Position numbers and translations under genes: made by a program
Part shown: positions 1-8,699 of the stretch, in pieces
Layout of the letters: every line of letters begins with the position of its first letter
How positions within the stretch are numbered: the stretch's first letter is position 1
Source of the DNA: Rhodanobacteraceae bacterium
GTDB taxonomy: Bacteria > Acidobacteriota > Terriglobia > Terriglobales > Acidobacteriaceae
Assembly: GCA_025350865.1 (NCBI GenBank)
Contig: JANXWZ010000060.1
Span: forward strand, 1 to 50,807
Length of the DNA: 50,807 nt
Direction of reading: 5' to 3'
Notes under the pieces: generated by a model
Told to the model about the DNA's origin: nothing
The model's database searches: none
What the model saw: the letters and a program-made list of their open reading frames with translations, nothing else

Positions 1-31
1 CGCGAGTGGTACAAGATGAGAGGAATCGTGC

Positions 32-499
32 ATGGAGAAGGATCAGCGCGATCTTTTACTCGCATTCAACGAGAAATCCGTTAGATACCTGATCGTCGGC
101 GGATACGCGCTGGGCCGGTATACGGAACCGCGAGTCACAAAAGATTTGGACGTTTTTGTCGACACCGCCAACGACAACGCCGAGCGAGTCTTCGCAGCAC
201 TTGCGAGTTTTGGAGCACCAATTCAGGGTTATAGTCCGGCTGACTTTCAAGACCCATACTCAGGTTTCCAATTCGGAGTTCCGCCCAGCCAAATCGATAT
301 CCTGCTAGCGATCAGTGCGCTTACTTTCGAGGAGGCATGGGCTTACAGCGTTCCCGGCTCGACCGGCGACGGTATTCCCGTTCGGTATATTTCTCGCGAT
401 CATCTGATTCGGAACAAGCTTGCCGCCGGCCGGCTTCAGGATTTGGCAGATGCCGATGCTCTCGTCCGAGCAAAGGCAGCCAACGGCGATGCGGAGTAA
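32..499 (+). CDS. Nucleotidyltransferase-fold protein (AbiEii/DUF6036-like)
   Basis: A 155-residue protein with the nucleotidyltransferase core: a GG turn at residues 23-24, then a DLD metal-binding pair at residues 38-40, and a C-terminal stretch (about residues 122-146) of the type seen in AbiEii/MNT antitoxin-system proteins, where a conserved lysine and arginine-aspartate follow the core. The ATG is preceded by a purine-rich GAGAGGA about 8 bases upstream. In another frame a reading frame closes with TGA at 17-19, just before this start, so a partner gene (often a winged-helix antitoxin in such families) may lie off the left edge. Whether it is part of a toxin-antitoxin pair is inference. 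The fold assignment is fairly secure, the substrate is unknown. Confidence 0.75.
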   Translation: MEKDQRDLLLAFNEKSVRYLIVGGYALGRYTEPRVTKDLDVFVDTANDNAERVFAALASFGAPIQGYSPADFQDPYSGFQFGVPPSQIDILLAISALTFEEAWAYSVPGSTGDGIPVRYISRDHLIRNKLAAGRLQDLADADALVRAKAANGDAE

Positions 500-552
500 T
501 CACCGCTGATAAGATCAAAACTGATTCCAGCGTAAAGAAGAGACCCGCACCC

Positions 553-1032
553 ATGACCATCGCAACAACCACCGAATTTACCCCTGACGAATTCGACTCC
601 CTGCTCCTCGGCCTGGCCTGGGCCATGGACGACGAGGAGCCCACCGTGGCCGTGGCGGCCGCCTCTGCAACCGACAAGATCGCCGCGCTCCTCCCGCAGC
701 CGCCCACTGAACTGCCCGCCTGTCCCGAACATGACCCTGAGGATCGGACGGGCAAATACTGGGTGTCCTTTCTCGAAGAGATTTGCGAGGCCGAGTGCAA
801 GCTCGACCTCGTCTACCGCGACAAGACCGGCGCCGGAAGCCACCGCATCATCTGGCCCCTGATGGTCGATTCCTGGCGTCAGCCGGAGGCAATCGTGGCT
901 TGGTGCGAAGCCCGTCGCGACTTCCGCGTCTTCCGCGTCGACCGCATCGAATCCCTCGCGCTACTGGGACGCTACCCCATTCGCCGACAGGTCTTGCTAG
1001 CCAAGTGGCAGCTCCGCGAGGAAGACGAATAG
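553..1032 (+). CDS. WYL-domain protein without a helix-turn-helix
   Basis: A 159-residue protein. The open frame extends upstream to 337, but that part overlaps the previous gene. The ATG at 553 follows a GAAGAG stretch and gives a sensible N-terminus. Residues about 80-140 match the WYL-type ligand-binding domain: a beta strand with Y88, an arginine-proline segment (R98 to P102), then the W-C-E-x-R-x-D-F-R-x-F-R-x-D-R-I run at 117-131 that is diagnostic of the family. Residues 1-75 are acidic and proline-rich and show no winged helix, which normally lies at the N-terminus of YafY-type regulators. It may sense a ligand or nucleic acid without binding DNA itself. The family call is good, the role is unknown. 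Confidence 0.7.
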   Translation: MTIATTTEFTPDEFDSLLLGLAWAMDDEEPTVAVAAASATDKIAALLPQPPTELPACPEHDPEDRTGKYWVSFLEEICEAECKLDLVYRDKTGAGSHRIIWPLMVDSWRQPEAIVAWCEARRDFRVFRVDRIESLALLGRYPIRRQVLLAKWQLREEDE

Positions 1033-1130
1033 ACGGGTGGACGCCTCGTATTGTTAGTCATCCCGTAGGGATCTGCGGTTGCACTTGTCTTTGCCGTAGG
1101 TCCCTGCGCGACTTCTTCAATACTTGGCCG
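1033..1130. repeat. Intergenic segment with degenerate inverted motifs
   Basis: Gap between two convergent genes. It contains a short inverted motif (ATCCC-GTA-GGGAT near 1061-1073) followed by a phrase and then a second CCGTAGG-type motif at about 1094-1100. The wording resembles dispersed intergenic elements I recall from Terriglobales genomes, but only one copy occurs in this window, so repeat status is inference. It has no U-tract and is not a clear terminator. Confidence 0.25.
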
Positions 1131-2804
1131 TCAACTAGTCTTTGACAACTCTTCCACCAGCGATTCCCGGTGGGCCAGCGCCAGCGAGTCCACGTTGTTC
1201 AGCCCCGTCATGTAAAGGGCGAACGCCCCAAACGCCAGCGCCCCCAGGATCGGAATCGGGAGCCACGGCAGCCCCGCGAACTGCGACAGCGCGATCACTC
1301 CCGCTCCCAGTCCGCCGATCACGATCATGATCCCGATACACAGCAGCGCGCTCAACTGCGATGCCTGCTTGCGCGAAATCTTGCTTGGATCAACCTTCTT
1401 GGGTGTCGTGATGGATCGCATGTTCCCCACCGTCGCATTCACCAGGCAAGCCAGCACAACCCAGCACAGTGTGCTGATCGTGATCAGGATCGGCGGCGGC
1501 GCCGACGTGATCGAGATTACGAGGTAGACCAGCACCAGCTGCACCGTCGTGATGCCGAAGCCGAAGAGATTCTTGGCCAGAATCACGCTGCGAATCCTGA
1601 TTGGCGCAAGGAAGTAGAACTGCACACCCGATGCGTCCAGCCCCAACACGTTATAGGCCAGCGCAGCAATGCCCAGCACCGAATAGGCGACTGCGGACGG
1701 AAATAGAAACCCGGTCCGGGCGAAGCTGCCGAGGCGTCCTGCGAAGATGAAGACCATCGCCAACGGCGCGATCAGCCCATAAAACTGCGCCGGGTTGCGC
1801 CGTACATAAATCCACTCTTTCAACAGCAGAGCCGCGATGATCGGCGAAAGAAAGCCCGGCCCCCCATAACTGGCTGCAGGTGCCAACGACGCCCGCTCCG
1901 CACGAGGCTGCGGAACCGTAGCCACTGGAGACTTCGCCGCTTCGGAAAGGTTTTCGCCGCGATACTCGCGCTCCATACGCCATGCAAATACCGCCAGAAA
2001 GACCGCCGCGAACAGCAGAATCGCGCCGATCAGGCCAAGCGCGGCCACTGGCTGCCCCGCGCGCAGCACCGCACTCCCGGCCAAACCCGGCGGCAGACTG
2101 TGCAACGCCGGCTCGACGCGATGGTAGACGGTGAGGATCGCGTCATACTTGGCCTCCCGCTGGGCCCGCGTCAGGTGACTGCCGACGCCGTTGACGGTCA
2201 CGTTCACGTACTGAATGCCGATTGAAAATACGAAGATCAGCGCGGTGAAGAGTTCGCGTGCACGTCGCGTCGAGAGCCAGCGGTCCACCCACGCGAACAG
2301 CATCCGCACGAACAGCATGTTGCACACCGCAAGTGAGATCGCCGCTGCAAAGACCACCACGCCGATCGACGGATTGCCGATCGTCGCGCCGGTAGCCGCA
2401 CCCAGCAGAGCGCAGGTCCCAATAATCGTCGACACGCTCAGCAGACCCAGGAAGAGCCGGATGGTCAGGTATCGCGGAAAGCTCAGCGGGAAGCGAATCA
2501 GCGACTCCGGGTCGAAGCTCAGTCCCGGAGCCGAGATGTTGATGCTGACAATGATCTGGATCGCGAAGATACTCCAGAAAATGCCCGACAAATATTCGAG
2601 GTGATGCTGCGACGCAGCAAGGTAAGCTGTCGCAATCGACCCCGCCACCGGGCCCAGCACAAACAGCAGCGCGAACGGAAACACAATAATCCGTGCCACC
2701 AGCTCGCCCGTGCCCCCTTTGCGGCGAAACCCATTACGGAAGAGACGCCAGCGGAGGTACGCTATCGCGCCGAATTGCTGAGAAGCGGAGATCGAGTTTG
2801 GCAT
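1131..2804 (-). CDS. ABC-2 type transporter, membrane permease
   Basis: A 557-residue membrane protein with about a dozen hydrophobic segments. The first comes right after a basic N-terminus (RLFRNGFRRKG near residues 20-30), and pairs of helices sit around residues 40-65, 85-105, 120-175, 250-275, 340-400 and 415-530. A charged, alanine/proline-rich loop lies between about 285 and 315. It is the translocation partner of the ATPase encoded 62 bases upstream (2867-3667) on the same strand; together they form a two-gene ABC-2 exporter. The ATG is preceded by AGGGG. Members of this family move drugs, lipids, polysaccharide or peptides out of the cell; the substrate cannot be told here. Confidence 0.8.
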   Translation of the reverse strand: MPNSISASQQFGAIAYLRWRLFRNGFRRKGGTGELVARIIVFPFALLFVLGPVAGSIATAYLAASQHHLEYLSGIFWSIFAIQIIVSINISAPGLSFDPESLIRFPLSFPRYLTIRLFLGLLSVSTIIGTCALLGAATGATIGNPSIGVVVFAAAISLAVCNMLFVRMLFAWVDRWLSTRRARELFTALIFVFSIGIQYVNVTVNGVGSHLTRAQREAKYDAILTVYHRVEPALHSLPPGLAGSAVLRAGQPVAALGLIGAILLFAAVFLAVFAWRMEREYRGENLSEAAKSPVATVPQPRAERASLAPAASYGGPGFLSPIIAALLLKEWIYVRRNPAQFYGLIAPLAMVFIFAGRLGSFARTGFLFPSAVAYSVLGIAALAYNVLGLDASGVQFYFLAPIRIRSVILAKNLFGFGITTVQLVLVYLVISITSAPPPILITISTLCWVVLACLVNATVGNMRSITTPKKVDPSKISRKQASQLSALLCIGIMIVIGGLGAGVIALSQFAGLPWLPIPILGALAFGAFALYMTGLNNVDSLALAHRESLVEELSKTS

Positions 2805-2866
2805 CTAGCCCCTGGTAGTGGATCAATGATGTGCAATCTTAAGTCGAAAAGACTAAGCCCTGCGGT

Positions 2867-3667
2867 TCAGCCGAGCCAGGAAAGTTCCTGGTCCGGCGGC
2901 GCAGTCCCGGTCGTCCCCAGCACATTCAGGAAGATGTCCTCGAGCGTCGCCTTGTGCGTCGAGTCGGCCGTATGGACGCCCGCACGCAGCTCTTCCAGCG
3001 ACCCCTGCGCCACCAGGGTTCCCTTCTGGATGATCGCCACATGCGTACAAAGCCGCTCCACGATTTCCAGAACGTGCGACGTCAAAAAGATCGTTGCGCC
3101 CTTCGCGATCATGCCATGGAGCATCGCCTTCAATGTTCCAGCAGCAATCGCGTCGACGCCTTCGAACGGCTCGTCCAGGAAGAGAATCTTGGGCCCGTGA
3201 ATGACCGCTGCGGCCAACGCCAGCTTCTTCTGCATGCCGTGTGAAAAGTCGGTGATCAGCTTCTTGTTTTCCCCCGCCAGGCTCATAAAGTCGAGCAGTT
3301 CCTCGGAACGCAGGGCGGTGGTGGCGTTGTCCAGACCGTACATCTGCCCGACAAAGCGGAGATATTCCGGCGCGGTCAGACGACCAAAGAGGGCCAGGCC
3401 CTCCGGAACGACACCAATCTGCCGTTTTAATTCGACGGTGTTCGCTGTGAGGTCCTGACCCAGGATTTCGATCGATCCCGAACTCGGTGCCAGTAGCCCC
3501 GTCAGCATCTTGATCGTCGTCGATTTACCTGCGCCGTTGGGTCCCAGAAAACCGAAAAACTGGCCCTGATCCACCGTGAGGTTGACGTTGTTGACGGCTG
3601 TGAACTCGCCGAAGCGGCGCGTGAGTGCGGTGGTATGGACTGCGGGAGTCATGTGTAGGGACAGCAT
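2867..3667 (-). CDS. ABC transporter ATP-binding protein
   Basis: A 266-residue ATPase of the CcmA/NatA (DrrA) type. Walker A is GPNGAGKST near residue 43, the Q-loop glutamate/glycine region follows at about 90, the signature appears as FSHGMQKK near 143, and Walker B is ILFLDEP near 160, followed by the D-loop. An internal ATG gives the N-terminus MTPAVHTT (first base 3652) and may be the true start, since the first ATG has only a distant GAGGA. It energises the permease encoded just downstream. The gene for the HU-like protein lies 39 bases upstream on the same strand, so some read-through is likely. Confidence 0.9.
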   Translation of the reverse strand: MLSLHMTPAVHTTALTRRFGEFTAVNNVNLTVDQGQFFGFLGPNGAGKSTTIKMLTGLLAPSSGSIEILGQDLTANTVELKRQIGVVPEGLALFGRLTAPEYLRFVGQMYGLDNATTALRSEELLDFMSLAGENKKLITDFSHGMQKKLALAAAVIHGPKILFLDEPFEGVDAIAAGTLKAMLHGMIAKGATIFLTSHVLEIVERLCTHVAIIQKGTLVAQGSLEELRAGVHTADSTHKATLEDIFLNVLGTTGTAPPDQELSWLG

Positions 3668-3706
3668 ACAGCAGGACTCGCCGTCCTCGAGTGTTCCATC
3701 CGAATC

Positions 3707-4030
3707 TTACATCGCCGGTGGGTGGTGCGGATCGATGTTGCCCATGTCAATTGCCTTCGGATTGATCAGGTCCCGAAGCTCTTTCGACGGCTTGAAGAAC
3801 GGTACCTTCTTGGCTGGCACATCCACCTTCGCACCCGTCTTTGGATTGCGGCCGATGCGGGAGTTGCGCTGGCGCGTGCGAAAGCTTCCGAATCCGCGAA
3901 TTTCAATCTTATCGCCCGATTTCAGCGCGCCAATGACGGAATCGAACAGCACATCGACGATAACTTCACCGTCGCGGCGGGTCAGGTCCCCTAATGCGGT
4001 CACTTTGTCGACGAGGTCGGCTTTGGTCAA
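3707..4030 (-). CDS. HU/IHF-family DNA-binding protein
   Basis: A 107-residue nucleoid protein. The N-terminal helical dimerisation half is followed by the GFGSF strand (47-51) and by the beta-arm with the RNPKTG tip (61-66) and the VPAKKVPFFKPSKEL segment that closes the fold. The C-terminus has about 15 extra residues beyond the usual HU end, rich in proline and histidine. The start is TTG: AAAGGAG lies 7 bases upstream, an ideal ribosome site, and no ATG is available in frame nearby. HU and IHF bend DNA and compact the chromosome; which of the two this resembles cannot be decided, because both share these motifs. Confidence 0.93.
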   Translation of the reverse strand: MTKADLVDKVTALGDLTRRDGEVIVDVLFDSVIGALKSGDKIEIRGFGSFRTRQRNSRIGRNPKTGAKVDVPAKKVPFFKPSKELRDLINPKAIDMGNIDPHHPPAM

Positions 4031-4338
4031 TGCAAATCTCCTTTATCCCTGCGGGCGATCTCTGACGGTCTTACTTCGACAGACGCATGCCGTGTGTGGA
4101 TTGTCTCGCCGAAAAGGCAAAATAGATGGTCCTACCACGCTCCATGTGCCTCAAAAGCAAACGGTTGGGAGCAATAGGTAACTTCAGCAGGTTTGACGAC
4201 AGAATTACCCATAGGACCAACCGATTCTCATTGGATGCTGCAAGGCGAAGTTTCGTTGCCTTCTCCCGGCTCCACAATCCGCGGAGGGCATCGATGCAAC
4301 CGAACCGACGCCAAGGGCAGAACTCTCCTCAGCACGGA
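4031..4338. other. Intergenic region upstream of the HU-like gene
   Basis: About 308 bases between two genes on the minus strand. It must hold the leader and probably the promoter of the HU-like gene; the AAAGGAG ribosome site is at its left end. I see no well-spaced -35/-10 pair, no terminator hairpin with a U-tract for sppA, and no convincing small gene. The short open frames here lack ribosome sites and recognisable content. Confidence 0.4.
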
Positions 4339-5439
4339 CTACTTCCACATAAAGTAGAACCCAGGCGATTTGTCCAGCATCTTCGTCGGGTTCGGGAACA
4401 GATCGTCAGCTTCGCCGTTAATCAGCGCCGCCAACCCCTTCTTCGCTGAATGCGGCCGGACAATGCTTGGTTCGTCCTTGATCCCAACCTCGCGGGCGGT
4501 ATCGATCAGCGCTACCCGGAACCCGCCAACCTTATCGATCAGGCCCAGCGGGAGCGACTGCTGCCCCGTCCAGACCTGCCCCGTAGCCAGCGGACGGATC
4601 TTATCGGCAGTGGAATGGCGGCCATCGGCCACATCCTGAATAAACTGGCCGTACATGTTGTCCACCAGCGACTGGAAATAAGCCGCTTCCTTCGGCGTCA
4701 TGTCATGCGTCGGATCGCCCGCATCTTTCAGTTCCCCAGCATGAATCACCACGCTTTTCAGCTTGGCCCAGCGATAAAGATCGCCGTAGTTGGTCCACTC
4801 CATAATGACGCCGATGGACCCAACCACCGACGCATCGTTGGCATAAATCTTGTCGCATCCGCTGGCGATGTAATATGCCCCAGACGCGCCCACCGACTCC
4901 ACCGACGCGACGATCTTCTTGTGCTTCTCCTGCCGTACGCGAACCACCTCGTGGTAGATCTCCTGCGAGGCTGCCGCACCGCCGCCGGGCGAGTCGATAT
5001 GCAGAATAATGGCCTTCACCGACGAGTCGTCGCCGAACTTGCGCAGCTGCGTATCGATCTTGTCCGCGTCCAGAATCACGCCATTCAAATCGATCACCGC
5101 GATGCGGCTGCTGCCAAATCCAGTCGTGTTGGTATCGTCGGTCGCGCTATGCATCGCCGACCAAACAATCGCCCAGAAAAACAGGCTGAGAATCGCGAGG
5201 CTTCCGAGCAGAATGACCGGCCAGAACCATGCCGAGCGCGGCTTCTGCGGCGGATAGAACCCCGCACCGTAGGGATTCCCATACGGCGCGTACGGCGGCC
5301 CATACTGCGGCGGTGGCGGCGCAAACGTCGGGTGCGGAGGTTGGTAGCCGCTCGACGGCTGGGCCGCTATCGGCGGCGGCTGGGGAGGAGCTGAAGGCTC
5401 AAACGGGGTGGGCGTAGGCTGTTCCGGGGCGTCCGACAT
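4339..5439 (-). CDS. sppA: Signal peptide peptidase SppA (S49 serine protease)
   Basis: A 366-residue single-domain SppA, the short Gram-positive-like form rather than the duplicated 67 kDa enterobacterial form. Residues 1-68 are a cytoplasmic, very proline- and tyrosine-rich low-complexity tail. One transmembrane helix follows (about 71-95), then the S49 domain. The nucleophile is Ser186 in GASGAYY, and the general-base lysine is Lys238, exactly 52 residues later, the same distance as between the Ser147/Lys199 pair of Bacillus SppA. The HIDSPGG strand at 147-153 shapes the oxyanion site. The enzyme degrades cleaved signal peptides in the membrane. The proline-rich tail is unusual and may bind partners. 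No strong ribosome site is seen. Confidence 0.93.
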   Translation of the reverse strand: MSDAPEQPTPTPFEPSAPPQPPPIAAQPSSGYQPPHPTFAPPPPQYGPPYAPYGNPYGAGFYPPQKPRSAWFWPVILLGSLAILSLFFWAIVWSAMHSATDDTNTTGFGSSRIAVIDLNGVILDADKIDTQLRKFGDDSSVKAIILHIDSPGGGAAASQEIYHEVVRVRQEKHKKIVASVESVGASGAYYIASGCDKIYANDASVVGSIGVIMEWTNYGDLYRWAKLKSVVIHAGELKDAGDPTHDMTPKEAAYFQSLVDNMYGQFIQDVADGRHSTADKIRPLATGQVWTGQQSLPLGLIDKVGGFRVALIDTAREVGIKDEPSIVRPHSAKKGLAALINGEADDLFPNPTKMLDKSPGFYFMWK

Positions 5440-5601
5440 GGGTGGAGTCTATCAGGCCAGCAACACCTTCCGAAAATTGAGGCCAAAGTTATATTCCAAG
5501 CGTCTAATGGTTGAAGTATGATGAACGCCGGACCTAAGCCTGATATCCTCGCAAATTTCAACTTTTCGTTCCCAGCTAGTGCCTACAGAGGGCAGTCAGT
5601 G

Positions 5602-6411
5602 ATGTCGCATCCCCAATTGAGTGTCGTAATTCCCGCCTTCAATGAGAGCGCCCGCATTGAAGCGACGCTGACCCGAGTAATGGACTGCATCGAAGGCCAG
5701 GGTTGGGATGCCGAAGTCCTGGTCGTAGACGACGGTTCCCGGGACGATACGGCCGAGGTGATCAAGCGCTGGATGGACCGCTATCCCAGGCTGCATCTGG
5801 TTCAGAATCCGGGCAATCGCGGCAAGGGGTATTCGGTTCGTAACGGACTGCTCCAAGCAGCCGGAGATATCGTCATGTTTACCGACGCCGACCTCTCCGC
5901 CCCCATGGAAGAGGCCTCGCTTCTGATGGCCGCCATTGATGCCGGCGCGGATGTAGCCATCGGCTCGCGCTGGATGGACCGCACCCGCCAGACGATACAT
6001 CAACCGCTCTATCGCCAATTCTTCGGGCGCTGCTTCAACGCCATCACCCGTGGCGTCATGGGTTTGCCCTTCAAAGACACCCAGTGCGGCTTCAAGGCCT
6101 TCCGCCGCGAGACCGCGCAGATCATCTTCCGCCTGCAGCGCATCGAACGCTGGGGCTTCGACCCTGAAATCCTCTTCATTGCCCGAAAGCTAAAGTACAG
6201 CATCACCGAGGTCCCGGTCACCTGGGGCCACGACGAGCGAAGCCGCATGTCGTACCTCAAGGACGGCATGAAGATGCTCGAAGAGATGGCGGTCATCCGT
6301 TACAACTCGCTGGCCGGACGCTACGACGAGGCTATCGCCGCGATGAAGGATACGAGCGCCATGGTGACCGCCCCGGTAGAGCACGTGGCGAAGGCCCGCA
6401 CCATACGGTAA
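5602..6411 (+). CDS. Family 2 glycosyltransferase, dolichyl-phosphate glucose synthase-like
   Basis: A 269-residue GT-A fold enzyme. An upstream ATG at 5518 would add 28 residues of unlikely sequence; the start at 5602 has GAGGG 9 bases upstream and begins directly with the first beta strand. Motifs are VVIPAFNE (8-15), DDGS (43-46), the nucleotide-sugar DAD metal site (95-97), and the acceptor region D159-T-Q-C-G-F-K. It most resembles polyprenyl-phosphate glucosyl- or mannosyltransferases that transfer a sugar from a nucleotide to a lipid phosphate carrier. No C-terminal membrane helices are present, so it is probably a peripheral membrane protein. It converges with the Fe-S oxidoreductase gene, only 19 bases away. 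Confidence 0.85.
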   Translation: MSHPQLSVVIPAFNESARIEATLTRVMDCIEGQGWDAEVLVVDDGSRDDTAEVIKRWMDRYPRLHLVQNPGNRGKGYSVRNGLLQAAGDIVMFTDADLSAPMEEASLLMAAIDAGADVAIGSRWMDRTRQTIHQPLYRQFFGRCFNAITRGVMGLPFKDTQCGFKAFRRETAQIIFRLQRIERWGFDPEILFIARKLKYSITEVPVTWGHDERSRMSYLKDGMKMLEEMAVIRYNSLAGRYDEAIAAMKDTSAMVTAPVEHVAKARTIR

Positions 6412-6430
6412 CGCATCTAACTGCCGGGCT

Positions 6431-8683
6431 TCACTTATTCCCTTTCGGAACCCAGGCCTTCCGCACCACCCGCACCGCCTCCTCCACCTTCGGAGCCTCC
6501 TCCACAACCGGCTCCACCGCCTTTGCTTTCGGCGTCCATTTCTTCCGCTCAACCGGCGCAACCACCGGCGCAACCTCCGCCTCCACTACGGCAACCGGCG
6601 CGGCGACAGCCACCACAGCGACAGGTTCTGCCACAGCGATCACTCCAGCCTCAGCCGCCGCCGAAACCGGCACCGTACCCAACCGCCGCTGGATACCCTC
6701 CAGCAGCAACTCGGCCACATCCTTCACAGCAATCGAATCGCCACCCTTACCCGGCGTGCTCTCCAGCATGCTCTTGCAGAAGGGACAGCCGACCGCCAGC
6801 ACCTTGTCCTCCGCCCCCTCCAGCGTGTCGCGAACCTCGCGGAACCGGTTGTCGGAGATCCGCTCCTCCCCCGGCTCCTCTTCCTTCCAAAACTGGGCCC
6901 CACCGGCGCCGCAGCAGAACGAGTTCTCCCGGGTCCGGTCCAGCTCCACAAAGGAGTTGCTCAACAAGTTCAGCACATTCCGGGGAGCGTCGTACACGCC
7001 ATTGTGCCGGCCCAGGTAGCAAGGGTCATGATACGTAACCGTACTGTTCGCAGCCTCTGGAACCAACTTCCCTGAGGCCACAAGCTCTTCCAGATACTCC
7101 GTGTGGTGCATCACCTTGTAGTCGCCGCCAAGCTGCTTGTACTCCTTGCCTACGGCATTCATGCAGTGCGGACAGGTTGCAACAATCAGCTTCGGCTTTA
7201 CCTGATTCAAAGTGGTTACATTCTCATCCGCCAGCTGCCGGTACAGATACTCATTGCCCGCCCGTCGTGCGCTGTCGCCCGTACAACACTCCCGCTTCCC
7301 GAGCACCGCAAAGTCTACGCCCGCGTGATCCAGCAACTGGACGAACGCCCGCGCGGTCTTCTGCGACTGCGGATCGTAACTGGCCGCACAGCCAACCCAG
7401 AACAAGACGTCGGGTTCGGGATTCTCGTCCGTCGTCTTCACCTTCAACCCCGCAGCCCAGTCCATGCGCTTGTCATGGTTGATGCCCCACGGATTCTTCG
7501 CCCGCTCCATGCCGCGAAACGCCGCCTGCAACTGCGCTGGAAATTCCCCCTGCTGCATCACCTGCTGGCGCCGGATGTCGATGATGTCCAGCATGGGCTC
7601 ATCCTGCACCGGACACGCCTCCATGCACGCTCCGCACGTCGTGCAGGCCCACGCAGCCTCAGGAGACAACGCAAACATCAGCAGCGGATTCCTGCTTACG
7701 CCATCGCCACTCGCGTTCAACTCCATCCGCTTGTTAATCTCGAGCGCAGACGGACTAAGCGACTTTCCGGTAGCCGTAGCCGGACAAACATCCTGGCACC
7801 GGTTGCACTGGATACAAGCGTAAGCATCCAGTAAGCGGGGCCACGCAAGGTCTTCCAACTTATCAGCGCCCAGCCTTGGCACCTCGGCTTCGAGGTCGAG
7901 GTCCATCGCCGGCAACACACCCGAAGTCACCTCGCGCGCCACCAGGTACTTCGCCGGAGCCATAAAGATGTGCACATGCTTGGAATACGGAAAGTAGCTC
8001 AGAAACGCCAGCACGCTGCCTAGCGCACCCCAGTACCCGAAGATTCGCCAAGCCTCGGCATGCGCCGGAGAAAACATCTGCGAAAGTACCATCGCAAACG
8101 GCTGATATACATCCGGCCCTTCAACCACCAACTTCGCCCCGGCACCCACCGCGCGACTGCCGACATGAAACAGAATGAACGCCGAAACGAAGATCGAATC
8201 CAGCGATATGTAACTGTTCTTGATCCTGGGATGCAACAAGGTCCGCGGGTTGAAGCTGAAGTCGCGACGAGCAGGCAGGGCAAACCGTCGAATGACCAGC
8301 GCCACAACACCAATCAACACACCCGCGCTCAAGAGGTCGGCGAACGCGTTGTACACGCGACCGGCCACAGTCGCCGACGTAATTTCGAACGGCACATAGC
8401 CTTCAATGCCGTCGACCAGATTCACCAGCAGATAAAAGACAAACCCGTAAAAGATCAGAGAGTGGAAGAAGCTGACGGCGGGTCGTTTGCGAAACGTCCG
8501 GCTCTGGGTCAAGGTTGTAACCAGCGCATACCAAGCTCGGCGAGGCAGATCATTCCACCTCAAATCCGTGTCAACGCGCCCTGTCGCAATGCGCCGATAT
8601 AGCCGGTAGAATCCACGCAATCCCGCAGCCACAGTCAATGCAGCAAACACCGCGAACAGCAATTTGTGGGTCAGCGGAAGCAT
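6431..8683 (-). CDS. Membrane Fe-S oxidoreductase, ETF:menaquinone oxidoreductase type (EMO)
   Basis: A 750-residue protein built as a NarI-like membrane domain with about six helices (5-25, 70-95, 112-132, 160-180, 190-235), then a ferredoxin domain with two 4Fe-4S sets (Cys290/293/296/300 and Cys347/350/353/357), then two CCG domains of heterodisulfide-reductase type (Cys466-467 with Cys504/507; Cys555, Cys590-591 with Cys633/636). Residues about 674-750 form an Ala/Val/Pro/Glu tail ending in two copies of a KxWxPK-like motif. It is the last gene after etfB and etfA (16-base gap). Proteins of this design in other bacteria take electrons from reduced ETF and reduce menaquinone. Function is inferred from domain order and operon. 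Confidence 0.87.
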   Translation of the reverse strand: MLPLTHKLLFAVFAALTVAAGLRGFYRLYRRIATGRVDTDLRWNDLPRRAWYALVTTLTQSRTFRKRPAVSFFHSLIFYGFVFYLLVNLVDGIEGYVPFEITSATVAGRVYNAFADLLSAGVLIGVVALVIRRFALPARRDFSFNPRTLLHPRIKNSYISLDSIFVSAFILFHVGSRAVGAGAKLVVEGPDVYQPFAMVLSQMFSPAHAEAWRIFGYWGALGSVLAFLSYFPYSKHVHIFMAPAKYLVAREVTSGVLPAMDLDLEAEVPRLGADKLEDLAWPRLLDAYACIQCNRCQDVCPATATGKSLSPSALEINKRMELNASGDGVSRNPLLMFALSPEAAWACTTCGACMEACPVQDEPMLDIIDIRRQQVMQQGEFPAQLQAAFRGMERAKNPWGINHDKRMDWAAGLKVKTTDENPEPDVLFWVGCAASYDPQSQKTARAFVQLLDHAGVDFAVLGKRECCTGDSARRAGNEYLYRQLADENVTTLNQVKPKLIVATCPHCMNAVGKEYKQLGGDYKVMHHTEYLEELVASGKLVPEAANSTVTYHDPCYLGRHNGVYDAPRNVLNLLSNSFVELDRTRENSFCCGAGGAQFWKEEEPGEERISDNRFREVRDTLEGAEDKVLAVGCPFCKSMLESTPGKGGDSIAVKDVAELLLEGIQRRLGTVPVSAAAEAGVIAVAEPVAVVAVAAPVAVVEAEVAPVVAPVERKKWTPKAKAVEPVVEEAPKVEEAVRVVRKAWVPKGNK

Positions 8684-8699
8684 GGCAAGATCCCTGCGA

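Noticed and set aside
337..552. Longer N-terminus for the WYL protein
   Set aside because: The extra 72 codons overlap the nucleotidyltransferase gene in another frame and encode arginine/serine-rich sequence without domain similarity.
4071..4277. 68-codon open frame upstream of the HU-like gene
   Set aside because: No ribosome site or recognisable content; it probably spans the promoter region.
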